A stretch of DNA of 64,000 bases from Thermoanaerobaculum sp. (GCA_021154885.1 JAJKHS010000080.1:92879-156878); one strand, 5' to 3'; positions 25,272-33,456 are shown, counted from the first letter of the stretch. The notes: generated by a model not told the origin, from the sequence alone. Program-made: numbers and translations.

Positions 25272-26075
25272 TCAGCGGGTCTCTTTCTTCGCTTTCAGGG
25301 CCTGGACGGTGTTGAGGTCGATCAGCAGATTGCGCACCACGTCCCCCTGCGTCTTTCCCAGGTCCAGAGGGTAGCCGTTGACCTGCGCCTCGACGCCTCC
25401 GGCATTGCCGAGCTTCAGCACGATGCTCTTCTCCGCCTCGAGCTGCAGGGCCTCGCCCTGCACCCGCAACTCGGCGAAGTTGTTCTTGCCGTCGATGACC
25501 GCCTCCACCCAGCAGTCCTGGTTGAAGTTGAGGGTGACCTGCAGCGGCGCGCTCGGCTGCGGCGTGGCAGCGGCGAGCGTCGCGGGCTTGGGCGCCGGCG
25601 CCGGAGGGGTCGCGATGATCGGCGGCGCCTGCCGCGAGCCGGACGGCTGGTCGTGGCGCCGGTCCGCGAACCAGGCGGCCAGCCCCACCAGGATGAGGAG
25701 GATGAGCCCCACCAGGGCGAGCAGCAGGCCGTAGCTCCAGTTGCGTCGCACCGGCGGCTGCCCGGGGTCCAGCGGCTTCGGCCGGGTCCGCACCTTGGTG
25801 TCGTCCTTGATGGCGGTCTCCAGCTCCTCGGGATGATGCACGGAGAGGTAGTGATTGACCACGTCGTCCGGGGAGAGCCCGACGTAGCGGGCGTACTCGC
25901 GCAGGAAACCCTTGGCGAAGATGGGGGCGGGCAGGAGGTCGAAGCGGTCGGCCTCCATGTTCTCGAGATAGCGCAGGCTGATCTTCGTGCGGTCCGCGAT
26001 GTCGCGCAGGCTGATCTCCCGCATCTCACGCTGGCGCCGCAGCCAGTCGCCGAAGGAGCTGGACTCGCCATGCAC
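25272..26075 (-). CDS. RodZ-like helix-turn-helix membrane protein
   Basis: 267 residues. An N-terminal Cro/C1-type HTH (about 5-75: FGDWLRRQREMREISLRDIA, LRYLENMEADRF, FAKGFLREYARYVGL) matches the RodZ cytoskeletal HTH. A single membrane helix near residue 120 (LLLALVGLILLILVGLAAWF) precedes a Pro/Ala linker and a C-terminal DUF4115-type periplasmic domain (LNFNQDCWVEAVIDG; LKLGNAGGVEAQVNG). RodZ anchors MreB for rod shape. GTG at 26075 is preferred, with GGGAGAAGGA upstream; a TTG at 26231 is an alternative longer start with no ribosome site. First gene of the four-gene operon. Confidence 0.84.
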   Translation of the reverse strand: MHGESSSFGDWLRRQREMREISLRDIADRTKISLRYLENMEADRFDLLPAPIFAKGFLREYARYVGLSPDDVVNHYLSVHHPEELETAIKDDTKVRTRPKPLDPGQPPVRRNWSYGLLLALVGLILLILVGLAAWFADRRHDQPSGSRQAPPIIATPPAPAPKPATLAAATPQPSAPLQVTLNFNQDCWVEAVIDGKNNFAELRVQGEALQLEAEKSIVLKLGNAGGVEAQVNGYPLDLGKTQGDVVRNLLIDLNTVQALKAKKETR

Positions 26076-26262
26076 GGCTTCCTTCTCCCAGGGCGGTTGG
26101 CGATTGGGACGTGTGCCGTCCGCCGCGGAGCTTGCGGCGGGCTCGGTCTTGCGGGGCGGAACTCTCTCTTGTCTGGACACGTTTTTTGGCACGCGACTCC
26201 TAACTCTACGCGGCAGCTCTCCCGGGGTCAAATCTCAGAGCAAGACCCGCGCCCGCCGCCGG

Positions 26263-26410
26263 CCCTCACCCCTGTCCCCTCTCCCACCGCCCTCCCCCCG
26301 ACCGGGAGAGGGGGACGCAGCTCAGGGTTCTTGCCTTTCTCCCTCTTCTCCCGGTTGGGGGGAGGGCGGTGGGAGAGGAGGGTCGGGGTGATGAGGGTCT
26401 TGGGCGGGGG
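26263..26410. repeat. Family 1 long palindromic element
   Basis: Near-identical in sequence and layout to 17971-18119: CCCTCACCCCTGTCCCCTCT, a GACCGGGAGAGGGG segment, and a right arm ending GTCGGGGTGATGAGGGTCTT. It lies between divergent genes, 46 bases before the GreA-domain gene start. The gap from 26076 to 26262 holds only the discarded upstream extension of the RodZ-like frame. Confidence 0.88.
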
Positions 26411-26455
26411 GCGCCAGCGCCCGGGGACTGGAATCTGCTATCGTGCACTTCCCCT

Positions 26456-28528
26456 ATGACCATCACAAGAACCACACAGAACCAACTTTCGAAGGGCGAT
26501 TTCGAGGCCATCGAAGGCGAATGGCTGGCGCAGCTCGAAAAGGACCCGGCGGATCTCGACTACTTCGTGGGCGTCGCCCGCGCCCTCATCGGCACCGGCG
26601 AGGAGTCCCGCGCCAGCTCCCTGCTCGAGATCCTGGACGATCAGCTCCGCGAGGGGGGCCGCTGGGCCATCCGCCTGCAGCTCCTCAAGCGCGCCGGCGC
26701 GCTCTTCCTCCCCGCCGACAAGCTCCACCCCACCGTCTCCTCCACCCTCGGCAAGCTCTACGGCGACCGCTCCACCTACAAGGCCCTGTACGAAGCCGTG
26801 GGGCTCCACCGCGCCCCCACCGACATCCCCAAGACCTGGGAGAAGGTCGAGCGCCTGGAGGGGCTCCTGGCCTTCGACGTCGGCACGGTGGTGGCGATGG
26901 AGGGCAAGGGCGTGGGCCGGGTGGTGGAGGCCAACCTGGGGCTGGAGAGCTTCAAAGTGGACTTCGAGCGCATCCGCGGCCTGACCGTGGGCTTCAAGGC
27001 CGCGCCCAAGCTGCTGCGCCCCCTGGCCCCGGACCACGTGCTGCGGCGCAAGCTGGAGCACCCCCAGGCCCTGAAGGTCCTGACCCCGCCCGAGCTGCTG
27101 CGCACCACTCTCCAGAGCTACGACCGGGCGCTCACCGCCGGCGAGGTGCGCGAAATCCTCGCCGGGATCGTCTCCGAATCGCAGTGGACCGCCTGGTGGG
27201 GCGCGGCCCGCAAGCATCCCCAGGTGGTGGCGAGCGGCGCCGGCGCGCGCCAGACCTACCACTGGGCGGAGAGCAGCGGCGACGCCATGGACTCGGTCTG
27301 GAAGGCGTTCGAGAAGGCGTCGCCGCGGCGCAAGATCGAGCGCCTGAAGCGCGAGGGCGCGCGCGACGCCGGCCTGCGCGACCGCATGGCGGAGAACCTC
27401 GCGGAGGTGGCCGAGGCGGCGATGGACTCCGATCCCGGGCTCGCCTTCGAGATCTGGTTCGCCATCGAGCGCAGCGGCTCGAAGGTCGCCGGCGATGTCG
27501 CCTGGTCGCCCGAGGACCTGCTGGAGGGGCAACCGCAGCGGGTCTTCGTCGGCATCGAGGACCGGCAACTGCGCGAGCGCGCCTACGCCATGGTGCGCGA
27601 GCGGCGGGAGGACTGGCCCGTCATCTACCGCGACGCCATGACCCGGGAGCTCGATCCCCGTGCCCTCGACCTGCTGGCCGACGGCCTGGCCCACGGCGCG
27701 CCGAAGGAGCTCGACCGCTTCCTCGACAACCTGCTGGCCCAGCCCCACCGCAACCCGGCGGCCTTCACCTGGATCGCCGAGCGGGCGGCGGTGGACGAGG
27801 CGATGCGGACCCGCAACCCCCTGCGGCTGTTGCAGCAGATCCTCACCGTCCTCAACCGCGACGAGTTCGCCACCTTCCGCGTACGGCTGCTGGTGCTGGC
27901 CGAGTCCGGGAGCACACTCCCCCGCCTGCTCTCCCACCTCACCGAGGACCAGGCGTCGCAGGCCGAGGACGCCATCCAGCGCGCCTCCAACCTCGAGCCC
28001 TACCAGCGCGAGCAGCTCGTCAACGCCATCCACCTCCGCTTCCAGGGGCTGCGCAAGGAGACCGGCCCGCCGCCCCTCTACGCCACTCCGGACTCGGTGG
28101 CGGCCAAGCGCGCCGAGCTCCACCAGATCATGACCGTGGAGGTCCCGGCCAACCGCAAGGCCATCGAGGAGGCCCGCGCCATGGGCGACCTGCGGGAGAA
28201 CTTCGAGTACAAATCGGCCCGCCAGCGCCACGAGTACCTGAACGCCCGCGCCTTCACCCTCAACGCCGAGCTCTCCCGGGTGCGGATCATCGAGACCGCC
28301 GGCACCGACATCACCGAAGCGCGCATCGGCTCGCGCATCCACCTCCGCAACCCGGGCGGCGGCACGCGGGTGATGACCATCCTCGGCCCCTGGGAGAGCA
28401 AGCCCGAGGAGGACGTCATCTCCTACGAGTCCGACCTGGCGAAGGAGCTGCTGGGTAAGAAGCCGGGCGAGACCGTGGGCGTCGGCGGCGAGAGCTGGGT
28501 GATCGAGAAGATCGAGCCGTGGGTGTAG
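26456..28528 (+). CDS. Large protein with C-terminal GreA/GreB-like domain
   Basis: 690 residues, four times a normal Gre factor. The last 160 residues resemble transcript-cleavage factors: coiled-coil start KRAELHQIMTVEVPANRKAI, then the Gre signature region AMGDLRENFEYKSARQ, and a C-terminal FKBP-like end with DLAKELLGKKPGETV. The preceding 530 residues are helical repeats (ARALIGTGEESRASSLLEIL; FDVGTVVAMEGKGVGRVVEA near 145, a small beta insert). Gre factors act in the RNA polymerase secondary channel; acidic residues of the coiled-coil tip are GDLRENFE. Start ATG 26456, just after a TATCGT box. Full-length, no disruption. Confidence 0.85.
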   Translation: MTITRTTQNQLSKGDFEAIEGEWLAQLEKDPADLDYFVGVARALIGTGEESRASSLLEILDDQLREGGRWAIRLQLLKRAGALFLPADKLHPTVSSTLGKLYGDRSTYKALYEAVGLHRAPTDIPKTWEKVERLEGLLAFDVGTVVAMEGKGVGRVVEANLGLESFKVDFERIRGLTVGFKAAPKLLRPLAPDHVLRRKLEHPQALKVLTPPELLRTTLQSYDRALTAGEVREILAGIVSESQWTAWWGAARKHPQVVASGAGARQTYHWAESSGDAMDSVWKAFEKASPRRKIERLKREGARDAGLRDRMAENLAEVAEAAMDSDPGLAFEIWFAIERSGSKVAGDVAWSPEDLLEGQPQRVFVGIEDRQLRERAYAMVRERREDWPVIYRDAMTRELDPRALDLLADGLAHGAPKELDRFLDNLLAQPHRNPAAFTWIAERAAVDEAMRTRNPLRLLQQILTVLNRDEFATFRVRLLVLAESGSTLPRLLSHLTEDQASQAEDAIQRASNLEPYQREQLVNAIHLRFQGLRKETGPPPLYATPDSVAAKRAELHQIMTVEVPANRKAIEEARAMGDLRENFEYKSARQRHEYLNARAFTLNAELSRVRIIETAGTDITEARIGSRIHLRNPGGGTRVMTILGPWESKPEEDVISYESDLAKELLGKKPGETVGVGGESWVIEKIEPWV

Positions 28529-28589
28529 GGGTCCCGGCTCCGAGCGGAGTGGTGACGGAGAAACCCGGAAAAAATTTGAGGATGTACGA

Positions 28590-29780
28590 CTAGTATCTGA
28601 AGACCGCCGCCATCGCCTGGCCGTCCGGCACCTCGGCTTGAGGCACGGCGTAGACCGTCCCTCGGTTGAGGAAGGTCTGCACGGCGGCCCGGTCGAGCAG
28701 GTCCTCGCTGCCGTTGCGCTGCGCGGTCTGATCCTCCTGGAGGCGGACCGCTCGCTGGTCGGCGTCGTAGGTGCCCCAGAGGCGCACGCCCCGGGCCACG
28801 AACAGGGTGTCCACCCGGCCGTCGTGGGCCGCGGGGAGGATCTCCTCGTAGCGGCTGCTGGCGCGGCCGGTGCCCACGAGATCGAAGTAGCGGTCGGCCG
28901 CCTTCCGGCGCTCCGCGTGGAAGACGGGCTCGACGATCTCCCAGGCGGTGTCCCGCAGCTCCTCCGGCGACAGCCCATCGGCATTACCGGGGAGGCCGTC
29001 GGCCAGCACCCGCGGGAGCTCCGCGGCGTCCTTGTACAGCGGCAGCAGATACTCGACGCCGGCCAGGACGATCGGGACGTCGCGGTCCAGGTGCCTGGCC
29101 AGGGCCTTGTCGGCGCTCCGGAAAAACTCGCGGATCTCGGTCTTGAGGTCGTCCTCGCTCGGGCCGTGGGTGGGCAGGATGGGCGACCGGCCCACGATCT
29201 TGGCGCTGGGCCGGGGGTGGAACCGGTCGAAGCGGCTGACGCCGCCCAGCGCCTCGGCGAGGCTGCGGGGTACGCCGGGCAGCTCCAGCTCCTCCGCCGC
29301 GTGGCGGGTCGCGGCGATCAGGCGGAGGTTCTTGAGACTCAGGGCCAGGATGTAAAAACGTCCATCGCCGGAGAGCAACGAGAAGAGCGGCTTCAGGTGG
29401 AAACGGGTCTCCACCACGGCCAGCTCGTCGAGCTCGAGCGGCAGGCCGTAGGTGCGGAACAGCTCCGGGGAGCGGAAGACGGCCAGGCCGTCGCTCGGGG
29501 TCCGCCAGAAGGCGGGATCGTCGAGCAGGCCGCGCAAGGGCTCCAGCAGCTCGCCGGCCGTGCCGTTGGGGAGCGCCATCCCCTGGAGCCGCTCCTCCAG
29601 GGAACGCAGCAGGTTCTTGAACCGGATGGGGTTCTGCTGCGTCTGCGCGCCGGCCCGGATAGTGGGCATATAGAGAGAAAGGCAGGGACGCCCGGGGACC
29701 TGAAGGAGATCCTGGATGTCCTCGCGGCTGATCGGCCTCCCCGTGGAAACCTGGACGTCGTCTTGGGTGAGCAATGCCAT
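28590..29780 (-). CDS. baeRF-type protein (bacterial archaeo-eukaryotic release-factor family)
   Basis: 396 residues. Resembles baeRF3, a bacterial family related to eRF1/Pelota. RPCLSLYMPTIRAGA near 30, FRSPELFRTYGLPLELDELAVV near 110, FYILALSLKNLRLI near 155, and ...REFFRSADKALARHLD followed by PIVLAGVEYLLPLYKDAAEL are typical. The end has DGRVDTLFVARGVRLWG. Proposed to act on stalled ribosomes or stress responses; not demonstrated. The start ATG 29780 has AGGAGGTGACCCCC directly upstream; an in-frame extension to 29852 is rejected. It converges on the GreA-domain gene. No obvious partner genes. Confidence 0.8.
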   Translation of the reverse strand: MALLTQDDVQVSTGRPISREDIQDLLQVPGRPCLSLYMPTIRAGAQTQQNPIRFKNLLRSLEERLQGMALPNGTAGELLEPLRGLLDDPAFWRTPSDGLAVFRSPELFRTYGLPLELDELAVVETRFHLKPLFSLLSGDGRFYILALSLKNLRLIAATRHAAEELELPGVPRSLAEALGGVSRFDRFHPRPSAKIVGRSPILPTHGPSEDDLKTEIREFFRSADKALARHLDRDVPIVLAGVEYLLPLYKDAAELPRVLADGLPGNADGLSPEELRDTAWEIVEPVFHAERRKAADRYFDLVGTGRASSRYEEILPAAHDGRVDTLFVARGVRLWGTYDADQRAVRLQEDQTAQRNGSEDLLDRAAVQTFLNRGTVYAVPQAEVPDGQAMAAVFRY

Positions 29781-29898
29781 GGGGGTCACCTCCTGGGGGA
29801 GTGGACGATCCCGGCGCCGGAGCGCCGTCGGGATGCTGTCCAAAGCCAGCAAGGCCCGTGCCGCGAAGCCGGGCCCATGGCCTTACCGAGTCGCTGGC

Positions 29899-30092
29899 CC
29901 TCATCACCCCGGCCCTCTTCTCCCAGCCTCCCCCCCGTCCGCCGGGAGAAGAGGGAGGGTTAGTCTGAAACAAGCAGAAGCAAGAACCCCCCGGGAGCGC
30001 CGGCGTCTCGCCGGCCACTTACTCCGTTTTTTCTTGAAGCCCGCTCTCTCCCGGCGCCTGGGGGAGGCTGGGAGAGAGAGGGTTAGGAGAGC
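29899..30092. repeat. Composite of family 1 and family 3 repeats
   Basis: A family 1 hairpin (CATCACCCCGGCCCTCTTCT...CGGGAGAAGAGGGAGGGTTA, 29899-29962), a half family 3 element (GGGAGCGCCGGCGTCTCGCC...ACTCCGTTTTTTC, about 29990-30035) and another family 1 unit (CTCTCTCCCGG...CTGGGAGAGAGAGGGTTAGG, about 30048-30092). The gap 29781-30097 holds only these. Confidence 0.78.
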
Positions 30093-30097
30093 TTCTT

Positions 30098-30319
30098 CTA
30101 ATCCGGCGGCGGCACGCAGTTGGTGACGCAGGTGCCGCAGGTCTCGGTCCGCCGGGTGCCGCAGACCACCACCCTGCAGGGCTGGGACTTCGGGGTGGGG
30201 GTGTTGCAGGTCTTGCACATGCCGAAGAGAAAGCACGCGTCCGATTTCGCCGGGCGGGTCGCGGCCGCGGCGGTGAGAAGGAACGCACAGGCGAGCAGCA
30301 GGGCCCTGGTCTTCTTCAT
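30098..30319 (-). CDS. Small cysteine-rich exported peptide
   Basis: 73 residues, unrecognised. A signal peptide (about 1-25, MKKTRALLLACAFLLTAAAA) is followed by a short mature region with eight cysteines: CFLFGMC, then KTCNTP, QPCRVVVC, ETCGTC, VTNC. Paired cysteines suggest disulphide bonds or metal binding after export. Of two possible ATGs, 30319 is chosen because GGAGG is nine bases upstream; 30325 would leave only three. No operon partners are evident; it faces the divergently oriented response-regulator remnant. Confidence 0.6.
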   Translation of the reverse strand: MKKTRALLLACAFLLTAAAATRPAKSDACFLFGMCKTCNTPTPKSQPCRVVVCGTRRTETCGTCVTNCVPPPD

Positions 30320-30411
30320 CGTCATTCGCCTCCATGGGAGAGGAGACCTCGCCATTGGGGTCCCCCAAAGACAGTGCATCGAATGCGGCAGGCCGGGACC
30401 CGCCCCCCAGC

Positions 30412-30417
30412 TACAAT
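30412..30417 (+). promoter_or_regulatory. -10 box TACAAT before the response-regulator remnant
   Basis: TACAAT ends nine bases before the ATG at 30427, the spacing seen at other genes here. Confidence 0.45.
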
Positions 30418-30426
30418 CCCCCCGCC

Positions 30427-30540
30427 ATGGGCGAACGCATCCTGATCGTCGACGACGAGGCGGGGATCCGGTCCTCTCTCGCGAGCATCGAGCGGCTGAT
30501 GATCATGGTGCCGGGCGACGGCGACCGGAGCCCTGTGTAG
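30427..30540 (+). pseudogene. 5' remnant of a response-regulator gene
   Basis: The first 20 codons (MGERILIVDDEAGIRSSLAS) are a textbook receiver-domain start, with the acidic pair D9-D10 as in NtrC-family regulators, and have a promoter-like TACAAT upstream. After that the frame becomes ERLMIMVPGDGDRSPV and stops; no phospho-acceptor, AAA+ or output domain exists. From about 30484 the DNA follows the 21-bp repeat phase of the adjacent array, so the array appears to have replaced the gene body. Either the gene was destroyed or the promoter and start were captured upstream of the array. Confidence 0.7.
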
Positions 30541-30777
30541 AGGCTCGCGATCCCTGTGTAAGGCTTCGCGAAGCCCGGGCCGGGCATGGCCAGGCCCGGA
30601 GCGGGCTTCGCGAAATCTCGTAACGGCCCCGCGAAGCCCGGCGCAGGCATCGCGAAGCCCGGAGCGGGCCTCACGAAATCTCGTAACGGCATCGCGAAGC
30701 CCGGCACGGGAATCGCGAGGCCCGGAGCAGGCTTCGCGAAACCCGTCACAGGTCTCGCGCAAGCCTTTGCGCGCTCC
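30484..30777. repeat. 21-bp tandem repeat array (about 14 units)
   Basis: From 30547, eleven 21-base units in perfect register, most reading GCGAAGCCCGG...GGCNTC, with a second unit type ACGAAATCTCGTAACGG. Three more diverged units precede it back to 30484. The array ends three bases before the permease stop codon at 30781. Read in frame it gives a heptad (AKPGAGF-like). The same 21-base register is seen at 59050-59658. Confidence 0.85.
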
Positions 30778-30780
30778 CCG

Positions 30781-31602
30781 TCAGAGGCTCCGCCGCGGGA
30801 TCTTCTTGAAGCCGTACGCCGCCACCAGCAGCACCGCTCCCAGCAGGATGATCGCCGGCCCGGATGGCAGGTCGTAGTAGAAGGAGAGGACCAGCCCGCC
30901 CAGGGTGATCGAGACGCCGGTCAGCACCGAGCCGGCGAGCACGGCCTTCAGGTCCCGCCACAGCATCAGGCTGATGACCGAGGGGATGGTCAGCAGCGCG
31001 ACCACCAGGATGATCCCCACCACCTGGATCAGGATCACCACCGAGAGGGCGATCATGGTCAGCAGCAGCGACATCAGGAACCGCACCCGCACCCCCCGCA
31101 CCCGGGCGAACACCTCGTCGAAGGACACGGCCACGATCCCCTTGAAGAAGAGGAAGAGGATGGCCAGCACCGAGACCGCCAGCGCCAGGATCACCTTGAG
31201 ATCGTGATGCGACACCAGGAGGATGTTGCCGAAGAGGTAGGTCATCAGGTTCGGCGCGTAGCCCGGGGTCTTGTAAACGAAGACCACGCCCACCGCCATG
31301 CCCACCGCCCACAGGACGCCGATCAGGGCATCGTAGGAGCGGATGGTCTCGCGGTCCACCGCCCCGAGGGCGAGGGCGCAGACCAGGGCCACGGGGATGG
31401 CGCCCAGCAGCGGGTCGATCCCCAGATAGAAGCAGACCCCCATCCCGCCGAAGGCGGCGTGGCTGATGCCGTCGCTGATGAAGGCCAGCCGCTTGACCAC
31501 CACGAAGGTGCCGATGACGCCGCACAGCACGCTCGCCAGCACCCCGGCGATCAGGGCGTTGCGCATGAAGTCGTAGGAGAGGGCCTCCAGGAAGCTGGGC
31601 AA
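30781..31602 (-). CDS. Metal ABC transporter permease (ABC-3 family, ZnuB-like)
   Basis: 273 residues, eight or nine hydrophobic helices. Membrane channel of a zinc/manganese importer. Starts FLEALSYDFMRNALIAGVLA, a typical ABC-3 N-terminus, with VVVKRLAFISDGISHAAFGG near 40 (the cytoplasmic loop that contacts the ATPase) and LMLWRDLKAVLAGSVLTGV near 205. The start is TTG with GGAGCCCC upstream. It is last of three genes (binding protein, ATPase, permease) and lies 13 bases after the ATPase. Its stop abuts the 21-bp repeat array. Confidence 0.92.
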   Translation of the reverse strand: MPSFLEALSYDFMRNALIAGVLASVLCGVIGTFVVVKRLAFISDGISHAAFGGMGVCFYLGIDPLLGAIPVALVCALALGAVDRETIRSYDALIGVLWAVGMAVGVVFVYKTPGYAPNLMTYLFGNILLVSHHDLKVILALAVSVLAILFLFFKGIVAVSFDEVFARVRGVRVRFLMSLLLTMIALSVVILIQVVGIILVVALLTIPSVISLMLWRDLKAVLAGSVLTGVSITLGGLVLSFYYDLPSGPAIILLGAVLLVAAYGFKKIPRRSL

Positions 31603-31615
31603 GGCGGGGCTCCGG

Positions 31616-32410
31616 TCAGCGGCGGTGCTCGGGAGGGGGCTCGTCGTGGTGGTGATCCAGCACGCGGTGGGGCACGCCGTGGGTGACGAGCTCCACCGGA
31701 CAGCCGTAGACCTCCTCCATCACCTCCCGGGAGAGGTCGGGGTCGCCGTGGTAGAAGAGCCGGCGGTTGATGCAGGCGATGCGGCTCACCATGGGTGCGA
31801 AGGAGGTCACGTCGTGGGTGACCACGACGATGGGGATGGTGCGGTTCAAGTCCGCCAGCAGCTCGCGCAGCGTCTCCCGCGACTCGGCGTCGATGGAGGC
31901 CGTGGGCTCGTCGAGGAAGAGGACGTCGGGCGAGGAGACCAGGGCGCGGGCGATGAGCGCCCGCTGGAGTTGGCCGCCGGAGACCTCGGCCACGTGGGCG
32001 CGGGCCAGGGGCTCGAGGTGGAGCCGCTCCAGCGCCTGGTCGGCGGCGGCGCGGTCGGCGCGGCTGTAGGGGCGCAGGAGGTTGCGGCGCCCGAGGCGGC
32101 CCATCAGCACCATGTCCCCCAGGCGCAGGGGAAAATCCTTGTCGAAGGTGGAGAACTGGGGGACGTAGCCCAGGCGTCCTCGGGGGTCCCGGGGGTCTCC
32201 CCCTGAAGGGAGATGGAAGATCACCTCGCCGGACCATGGGCGGACGAGCCCCAGGATCACCTTCAGCAGGGTCGTCTTGCCGCCGCCGTTGGGGCCGATG
32301 ACGGCGAGGAAGTCGCGCGGCTCGACGTTCAGGTCCACGTGATCGAGCACCACCTCCCGGCCATAGCCGAAGGTGACGCCGCGGACCTCGATCAAGGGCG
32401 TGTCAGGCAT
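31616..32410 (-). CDS. Metal ABC transporter ATP-binding protein (ZnuC-like)
   Basis: 264 residues. Powers the importer. Walker A is IGPNGGGKTTLLK near 38-50, the signature VSGGQLQRALIARAL near 140-155, Walker B VLFLDEPTASID near 160 and the switch His in VVTHD near 195. All are intact. It overlaps the binding-protein stop by eight bases, implying coupled translation. Metal specificity is not readable from the ATPase itself. Confidence 0.93.
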   Translation of the reverse strand: MPDTPLIEVRGVTFGYGREVVLDHVDLNVEPRDFLAVIGPNGGGKTTLLKVILGLVRPWSGEVIFHLPSGGDPRDPRGRLGYVPQFSTFDKDFPLRLGDMVLMGRLGRRNLLRPYSRADRAAADQALERLHLEPLARAHVAEVSGGQLQRALIARALVSSPDVLFLDEPTASIDAESRETLRELLADLNRTIPIVVVTHDVTSFAPMVSRIACINRRLFYHGDPDLSREVMEEVYGCPVELVTHGVPHRVLDHHHDEPPPEHRR

Positions 32411-33308
32411 GGCTCAACGCCTCGCCGAGCTCGCGGGTGACCCGGCGGAGGTTGCCGAGCCAGTCCCGCTCCTGGGGATCGGCGATCACCACGCTCCCGC
32501 CCGCCGCGTCGGCGATGACCTGGGCGCTCTTGCGGGGGAAGCCGCGCTGCACGAAGATGACCTTGACGCCGTCCCGCCGCGCCTCGTCGATCAGCCGGAT
32601 GAGGCGCTGAGCGCTCGGCTCCTTCCCCTCGCCCTCGATGGCCACCTGCTGCAGGCCGTACTCATGGGCGAAGTACCCCCAGGTCGGGTGGTAGACCATG
32701 AACCGGCTGCCGCGGAAGGGGCCGAGCTCGGCGCGGACCTCGCGGTCGAGGGCGGCGACGTCGGCCTCGAAGCGGTCCAGATTGGCGCGGTACTCGGCGG
32801 CGTGGGCGGGGTCGATCCGCTCCAGGGCCGCGGCGATGTTGCGGGCCGCCACCGCCACCGTCGCCGGCGCGACCCAGACGTGGGGATCGCCGGCCCCCCC
32901 GGAATGGCCATGGCCCTCCTCGTCCGCCCCCTCGCCCTCCCCGGCGAGGAGCGGCATCCCCCGCGACATGTCCACCACCTGCAGGCCGGGCAGGGTCTTG
33001 AGGAACGGGAAGAGCTGGATGCGCTCGAACTCGAAGGCCGGATGCCCCACGGCCACGTACAGCCGCGCCCGCGAGAGAGCCACGATCTGGCGCGGCGTCA
33101 GCGGATAGTCGACGTGGGAGTAACCCGGCGGGATCATGACGTCCACCTGCACCCGGTCGCCCCCGATGCGCTCCACGAAATAGCCCTGGGGCGGCACGGA
33201 GACCGCCACCCGGATGCGCTCGCCGGCCGGACCGGGGGCGGCGGGCCGGCAGGCGGCGAGGGCGACGAGGATAGGGAGGATCAGCGTGACGGCGCCGTTG
33301 GCCCTCAT
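32403..33308 (-). CDS. Metal-binding lipoprotein of the ABC importer (ZnuA-like)
   Basis: 301 residues. Periplasmic cluster A-I binding protein. The signal sequence ends in a lipobox (LVALAAC near 18). Metal ligands are suggested by GYSHVDYPLTP (first His), GHPAFEFE, YHPTWGYFAHEYGL and a late Asp. A flexible His/acidic loop (GADEEGHGHSGG near 130) is typical of zinc rather than manganese proteins. The ATG (33308) lies inside the first bases of a family 1 repeat (CATCACCCCGG on the plus strand), so the repeat overlaps the start. A longer in-frame extension upstream is repeat-derived and rejected. Confidence 0.9.
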   Translation of the reverse strand: MRANGAVTLILPILVALAACRPAAPGPAGERIRVAVSVPPQGYFVERIGGDRVQVDVMIPPGYSHVDYPLTPRQIVALSRARLYVAVGHPAFEFERIQLFPFLKTLPGLQVVDMSRGMPLLAGEGEGADEEGHGHSGGAGDPHVWVAPATVAVAARNIAAALERIDPAHAAEYRANLDRFEADVAALDREVRAELGPFRGSRFMVYHPTWGYFAHEYGLQQVAIEGEGKEPSAQRLIRLIDEARRDGVKVIFVQRGFPRKSAQVIADAAGGSVVIADPQERDWLGNLRRVTRELGEALSHA

Positions 33309-33456
33309 CACCCCGGCCCTCTTCTCCCGGCCTCCCCCCCTTCCGCCGGGAGAAGAGGGAGGGGTTAGCCTGAAGAAAGACAAGAAAAAAGGCGCTGTTT
33401 TAGCCCTCTCTCTCCCGGCGGTCGGGGGGGAGGCCGGGAGAGAGAGGGTTGGGAGA
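33303..33456. repeat. Pair of family 1 inverted repeats
   Basis: First hairpin 33303-33367 (CTCATCACCCCGGCCCTCTT...CCGGGAGAAGAGGGAGGGG); second about 33400-33456 (CCTCTCTCTCCCGGC...GCCGGGAGAGAGAGGGTTGG). The order and spacing copy those at 29899-30092. It fills the gap between the divergent binding-protein and YqeY genes. Confidence 0.85.

Noticed and set aside
29781..29852. Longer N-terminus for the baeRF-type protein
   Set aside because: AGGAGGTGACCCCC directly before ATG 29780 fixes the start; the extension contains the ribosome-binding site.
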